The position numbers were made by a program, and so were the translations under genes. The notes below the pieces were generated by a model. The model saw nothing but the letters and a program-made list of their open reading frames with translations. It was not told the origin of the DNA and ran no database searches. Shown piece by piece: positions 5,995 to 9,152 of a DNA stretch of 9,152 nucleotides. The stretch is from Acidimicrobiaceae bacterium. Its GTDB lineage: Bacteria > Actinomycetota > Acidimicrobiia > Acidimicrobiales > Palsa-688. The stretch lies in assembly GCA_030838025.1 (NCBI GenBank), contig JAUTXM010000007.1:1-9152 (forward strand), in the 5' to 3' direction. Each line of letters opens with the position of its first letter. The stretch's first letter is position 1.

Positions 5995-6848
5995 GGCGCC
6001 CAACCCATGCCACGACGACCAACGGCGGCCGCGCCGATCAGGGGACCGTCGGCGCCCAAACCGCCGGGCATGATCTGGGCCCCTCGGGAGAAGATCAGCA
6101 GGGCCGACCGGTCGAGTTCGTCCTGGGCTGCGGCGAAGAACGCCCGGCCGTATCCCAAGGCGACGGAGCCAGCCACGACCGCCAACCGGAGGTCCAGCAG
6201 GTTGGCGACCGATGCCACCGCTTGGCCGACCAGGCGACCGCAACGAGCGACCATGTCCGGACCCGCCTGCGCCGCCGGTGCACCCGTAATGGCGGCAATC
6301 GACGTGCCTGACACTTCGGCCTCGAGGCACCCAAAGGCGCCGCACACACAAGGCCGGCCGCCCGGTACGACAATGAGGTGGCCGATGTGGCCCGCGTTGT
6401 CATCGGCCCCGTCGAGAAGGCGGCCATTCAGGACAATGCCGCCCCCGACACCCGTCGACACCACCATGGCGAGATAGTTGGCCACGCCGCTCGCCGCGCC
6501 CCGCCAGCCCTCTCCCAGAGCCAGCGCCTTGGCGTCGTTGTCGACAAATACCGGTAATCCGGTCAGTTCGTTGAGCCGTCGCCGCAACGGAAAGTCTCGC
6601 CAGGCGGGGATATTGAGCGGCGAGATCAATTCATTGTGGTCGCGCATGGGCCCCCCGCTTCCGACCCCGCACACCGACGCACCCTCGCGCGGCGCCTGCA
6701 GCACCAGGGCGGCCAGCACCGACCAAAGCTGCTCGGCGTCGGTGCCCCGGGGCGTGGACGCCGACGCCCGCCACCGCAACGCCCCCTCGTCGTCGACCAC
6801 CGCGACGGCCAGCTTGGTCCCGCCAATATCGATTGCCAGCACATTCAC
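5982..6848 (-). CDS. ROK-family sugar kinase (glucokinase/N-acetylhexosamine kinase-like)
   Basis: The product is 288 aa, slightly short of the usual 300-320. The N-terminal phosphate-binding loop DIGGTK is at 7-12, with catalytic Asp105 in 'FVDNDAKALALGEG' and the second phosphate loop 'STGVGGGIV' at 131-139. The zinc-binding signature is complete: His157, then Cys167, Cys169 and Cys174 in 'CVCGAFGCLE', ending Glu176. The absence of an N-terminal DNA-binding domain argues for a kinase rather than a ROK repressor. The ExGH motif, whose Glu contacts the sugar, reads HIGH (154-157). From memory E. coli NanK (N-acetylmannosamine kinase) also has GHIGH, so an N-acetylated sugar is a possible substrate. 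I chose the GTG at 6848 because 'MNVLAIDIGGTK' is the normal family start; the TTG at 6890 adds a Gly/Pro-rich stub. It diverges from the MoxR gene and overlaps the 99-aa gene. The exact substrate is unknown. Confidence 0.92.
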   Translation of the reverse strand: MNVLAIDIGGTKLAVAVVDDEGALRWRASASTPRGTDAEQLWSVLAALVLQAPREGASVCGVGSGGPMRDHNELISPLNIPAWRDFPLRRRLNELTGLPVFVDNDAKALALGEGWRGAASGVANYLAMVVSTGVGGGIVLNGRLLDGADDNAGHIGHLIVVPGGRPCVCGAFGCLEAEVSGTSIAAITGAPAAQAGPDMVARCGRLVGQAVASVANLLDLRLAVVAGSVALGYGRAFFAAAQDELDRSALLIFSRGAQIMPGGLGADGPLIGAAAVGRRGMGWAPWSP

Positions 6849-6938
6849 GCCGGTAGACGGTAGGCGCCCGAGCCCTGGACCCGTAAGCAAACAGTCGGGC
6901 AGTACTCTTCAGCGAGACCGGCGTGACGGGGAGGCCAG
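6849..6938. promoter_or_regulatory. Divergent intergenic region between ROK and MoxR genes
   Basis: These 90 bp must carry promoters for both directions unless the MoxR gene is read from further away. For the ROK gene, minus-strand TACCGT (plus-strand 6857-6862) fits the TAnnnT form of a -10 element and ends 8 bases before the GTG. With no Shine-Dalgarno present, this suggests a leaderless transcript. For MoxR, TACTCT at 6903-6908 is a possible -10. No good -35 is seen for either. A short repeat, CGGTAGACGGTAGG, lies at 6851-6864. All calls are by eye and tentative. Confidence 0.35.
6928..6934 (+). promoter_or_regulatory. Ribosome binding site of the MoxR gene
   Basis: GGGGAGG is a strong Shine-Dalgarno. 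It lies 4 bases before the GTG at 6939 and 10 bases before the in-frame GTG at 6945. Neither spacing is ideal, so the start could be either codon, a two-residue difference. Confidence 0.65.
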
Positions 6939-7925
6939 GTGGTAGTGAGACAGCGGGCGGTGGCATCACGATCCGTTGCCAGCTTCGCGGACCTGTTCGA
7001 AGCCACCGTCGAAAATGTGGCGCAAGTCATCCAGGGCAAGGAACACGCCATTCGCCTGGCATTGGTCTGCATGGTCGCCCAAGGCCATTTGCTCATCGAA
7101 GACGTCCCCGGCGTCGGCAAGACCAGCCTGGCCAAGGCCCTCGCCCGGTCGCTCGACTGTGACTGGCACCGCATCCAGTTCACCCCCGACCTTCTCCCCT
7201 CCGACGTCACTGGCGTCACGGTGTACAACCGCCAGACCGGCACCTTCACGTTCCGTCCCGGTGGGATCTTCGCCAATGTGGTCCTCGGCGACGAAATCAA
7301 CCGGGCGTCGCCCAAGACCCAGTCGGCGCTGCTCGAAGCTATGGAGGAACGCCAGGTCACTGTCGACAGCACCACCTACCGGCTCCCGGCACCGTTCATG
7401 GTGATCGCCACCCAGAACCCCGTCGAGCACGAAGGGACCTATCCTCTGCCGGAGAGCCAGCTTGATCGCTTCCTGCTACGCATCAGGATGGGCTATCCCG
7501 ACCGGGCGGCGGAGATCGACATGCTCGACACCCATGGCGGCGGAAGCGCGGTCGACGAGCTGACACCGGTCCTGTCACCCGCAGACGTGGAGAGTATGGT
7601 CGAGACGACCAAGGCCATCCACGTCGCCCCTGCACTCAAGGGTTACATCGTGGACCTGGCCGCCGCCACCCGCCGCCATCCCGCCCTGGCGCTCGGCATG
7701 TCACCTCGCGCCGCCCTCGCCCTCCAGCGCGCCGCCCGGGCCCACGCCGCCTCGAAGGGTCGCGAGTACGTCGTCCCCGATGACATCAAAGCGCTCATGG
7801 GACCGGTGCTCGAACACCGCCTGGCGTTGTCGCCCGATAGCCAACTGGCGGGCGGCCGCACACCCGACATCCTCGGTGAGGTGCTGGCGTCGGTCCCGGT
7901 CCCCACCGGTCGAGCCGGGGCGTAA
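6939..7925 (+). CDS. MoxR-family AAA+ ATPase
   Basis: The product is 328 aa, the normal MoxR length. Walker A is 'EDVPGVGKTS' with Lys61, followed by the MoxR-typical 'FTPDLLPSDVTG' (81-92). Walker B is 'VVLGDEINRASPKTQSALLEAMEERQVT' with Asp118 and Glu119. Sensor 1 is 'IATQNPVEHEGTYPLPESQLDRF' with Asn160. Sensor 2 is 'MSPRAAL' with Arg257. These are the standard MoxR/AAA_3 plus lid arrangement, and nothing key is missing. MoxR proteins act as cytoplasmic chaperone-like ATPases that mature or remodel partner proteins, often with a DUF58 or von Willebrand A-domain protein encoded next door. Here the DUF58 gene starts 10 bp after the stop, so the two should be co-transcribed. The start is GTG 6939 (or GTG 6945). 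Family assignment is secure; the client is unknown. Confidence 0.96.
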   Translation: MVVRQRAVASRSVASFADLFEATVENVAQVIQGKEHAIRLALVCMVAQGHLLIEDVPGVGKTSLAKALARSLDCDWHRIQFTPDLLPSDVTGVTVYNRQTGTFTFRPGGIFANVVLGDEINRASPKTQSALLEAMEERQVTVDSTTYRLPAPFMVIATQNPVEHEGTYPLPESQLDRFLLRIRMGYPDRAAEIDMLDTHGGGSAVDELTPVLSPADVESMVETTKAIHVAPALKGYIVDLAAATRRHPALALGMSPRAALALQRAARAHAASKGREYVVPDDIKALMGPVLEHRLALSPDSQLAGGRTPDILGEVLASVPVPTGRAGA

Positions 7926-7935
7926 CCCTCCCGCG

Positions 7936-9152
7936 GTGATCTCGACCCTCACCCGGCGCGGTTGGGCGGTGTGCGCCGCGGCGGTGGCGTTCGTCGCCAC
8001 GGGGCGCCTTCTCGGGATCCCGGAGTTGTACGCCCTGGCCGTCGTGGGCCTGGGCCTCATCGCCGGTGCCGTCGTCTACGTGCGGTACGCGCCGTGGGAC
8101 ATCGAAGCAAACCGTGAGGTCCGGCCACCCCAGGTGCACGCCGGAGGCAACGGCCGGGTGGAGCTGTCGGTGCGCAACAACGACAGCCACCGGTCGCCGG
8201 TGCTTTCGGCCCGTGACCCCTTCGACGATGGTCGTCGTTGGGCACGTTTTCACATCGCGCCCCTCCAGCCCGGCGAACGGGTCAGAGCCGCCTACCGGCT
8301 TCCGACGGGAGAGCGAGGCATTTTCCCGCTCGGTCCTCTGACGATCGGTCTGACCGACCCGTTCGGACTGGCCACCCAGGCCCGAGAGGCGGCGCCGGGC
8401 GCCAGCTTGGTGGTCTACCCGCGCATCGACGCCATCCATCCCCTGACCCAGGCCCGGGGGGCTGATCCGACCGGATCGACCGGCCACCCTTCCCTGGCGT
8501 CGGGCGGCGACGACTTCTTCGCCTTGCGCCCGTACCAGACGGGCGACGACCTCCGGAGGGTCCACTGGCCGTCGTCGGCGCGGTCCGAAGACCTCATGAT
8601 CCGCCAGGACGAGTTGCCCTGGCAGGGCCGAATCTCGGTGTTGGCGGATTTGCGGGGACCGCAACACAGCCCGGCGTCGTTGGAACTGCTGCTCTCGGCG
8701 GTCGCCAGCATCATCCACGCCAGTTCGCTGGCTGGCCGGCAGGTCCGGCTCGTCACGAGCGACGGAACTGACTCCGGCTTTGGCAGCGGCCATACCCAGC
8801 TCACCACGATTCTGGGGCGCCTGGCAGCCGCCGAGCCCGGACCGACTGGCCCCATGGCGACCGGGCTCTCCGTGCTCGACCGGGGCGGGACGACCGGTGC
8901 CGTCGCGGTGGTGACCACCGACGGGGCGACCGACGACGATATGGCCGGCATCCGGCGCCTTTCGGGTCGGTTCGGGTCAGCCGCGGTCGTGTTGATCGAG
9001 CGCTCGGCGTGGGATCCGAACACGGCAATGCGCCCGGCCCCGGCTCCGAACCGCCGGGGGGTTCTCGTGCGCGTGAACGCCGAGAACAGCTTCGAGACGG
9101 CGTGGAATGCGACGATCGGACAGCCGGCGAGTCGAACCGGGGTCGGCGACCT
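7936..9152 (+). CDS. DUF58 domain-containing protein, 3' end cut off by the window edge
   Basis: The frame from GTG 7936 stays open to the last base (405 complete codons), so the gene is partial only because the window ends. Residues about 10-50 form one or two membrane helices ('WAVCAAAVAFVATG' and 'LYALAVVGLGLIAGAVVYV'). An extracytoplasmic-type beta region follows ('VRPPQVHAGGNGRVELSVRNN' to 'PTGERGIFPLGPLTIGLTDPFGL'). Then comes the DUF58 hallmark: 'DDFFALRPYQTGDDLRRVHW' (192-211), continuing into 'SSARSEDLMIRQDE'. The remaining residues look like a vWA-like alpha/beta fold ('RISVLADLRG', 'AVAVVTTDGATDDD'). This architecture is standard for partners of MoxR ATPases, and a transglutaminase-like membrane protein often follows. 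The start has no clear Shine-Dalgarno, so translation probably depends on termination of the MoxR gene 10 bp upstream. Confidence 0.92.
   Translation, partial: MISTLTRRGWAVCAAAVAFVATGRLLGIPELYALAVVGLGLIAGAVVYVRYAPWDIEANREVRPPQVHAGGNGRVELSVRNNDSHRSPVLSARDPFDDGRRWARFHIAPLQPGERVRAAYRLPTGERGIFPLGPLTIGLTDPFGLATQAREAAPGASLVVYPRIDAIHPLTQARGADPTGSTGHPSLASGGDDFFALRPYQTGDDLRRVHWPSSARSEDLMIRQDELPWQGRISVLADLRGPQHSPASLELLLSAVASIIHASSLAGRQVRLVTSDGTDSGFGSGHTQLTTILGRLAAAEPGPTGPMATGLSVLDRGGTTGAVAVVTTDGATDDDMAGIRRLSGRFGSAAVVLIERSAWDPNTAMRPAPAPNRRGVLVRVNAENSFETAWNATIGQPASRTGVGD

Noticed and set aside
5212..6311. Plus-strand open frames opposite the HNH, 99-aa and ROK genes
   Set aside because: They mirror conserved minus-strand domains and show no recognisable domain or ribosome site.
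7795..8793. A 332-codon minus-strand open frame over the MoxR end and DUF58
   Set aside because: It is antisense to the conserved DUF58 motif region, low-complexity, and has no start signal.
1..9152. tRNA, rRNA, CRISPR array, transposon ends, toxin-antitoxin or defence cassette
   Set aside because: No cloverleaf or T-loop motif, no regularly spaced 25-40 bp repeats, and no transposase, integrase or methylase motifs were seen. The HNH protein alone is not evidence of a defence system.

Overview
The window is GC-rich DNA with dense, partly overlapping genes and frequent GTG/TTG starts. Protein content points to a high-GC actinobacterium: a DUF732-like two-cysteine secreted domain, a stand-alone HNH protein of the actinobacterial type, and an LplA-like protein. 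The 'LGSTQ' and 'PEYLRFRMQTAYG' sequence flavours make me lean towards class Acidimicrobiia, but that is inference from remembered family resemblance, not a search.

Layout. (1) Positions 1-300 are non-coding or leader DNA. They hold a perfect 22-bp palindrome at the left edge and, about 85-125 bp upstream of the first start codon, a cluster of 11-bp-spaced direct repeats with an 8-bp inverted repeat. (2) Positions 301-4313, plus strand, form a three-gene unit: a small lipoprotein with a Pro/Ala/Thr-rich linker and a DUF732-like C-terminal domain, a MacB/LolD-type ABC ATPase, and an 841-residue two-module FtsX/MacB-type permease. The ATPase and permease are separated by one base and surely form one transporter. 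The lipoprotein is its likely extracytoplasmic companion. (3) Positions 4332-6848, minus strand, form a convergent, compact four-gene run. In transcription order these are a ROK-family sugar kinase, a 99-residue conserved-looking protein overlapping its end, an HNH nuclease-family protein, and a lipoate/biotin ligase-like protein overlapping the HNH gene. (4) Positions 6939-9152, plus strand, diverge from the ROK gene and hold a MoxR-type AAA+ ATPase followed by a DUF58 protein that runs off the right edge. This is the common MoxR-DUF58 pair, often followed by a transglutaminase-like protein.

How they work together. The transporter unit and the MoxR-DUF58 unit each make internal sense. The minus-strand run joins metabolic and nucleic-acid proteins with no obvious common pathway; its tight overlaps suggest co-transcription rather than one shared function. 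I see no transposase, integrase, CRISPR array, rRNA or tRNA. I do not see convincing evidence of a new defence or mobile system. The best leads are the regulatory repeats at 177-217, the lipoprotein-exporter pairing, the HxGH variant in the ROK kinase, the unnamed 99-residue protein, and the 15-bp tandem repeat at its stop codon.
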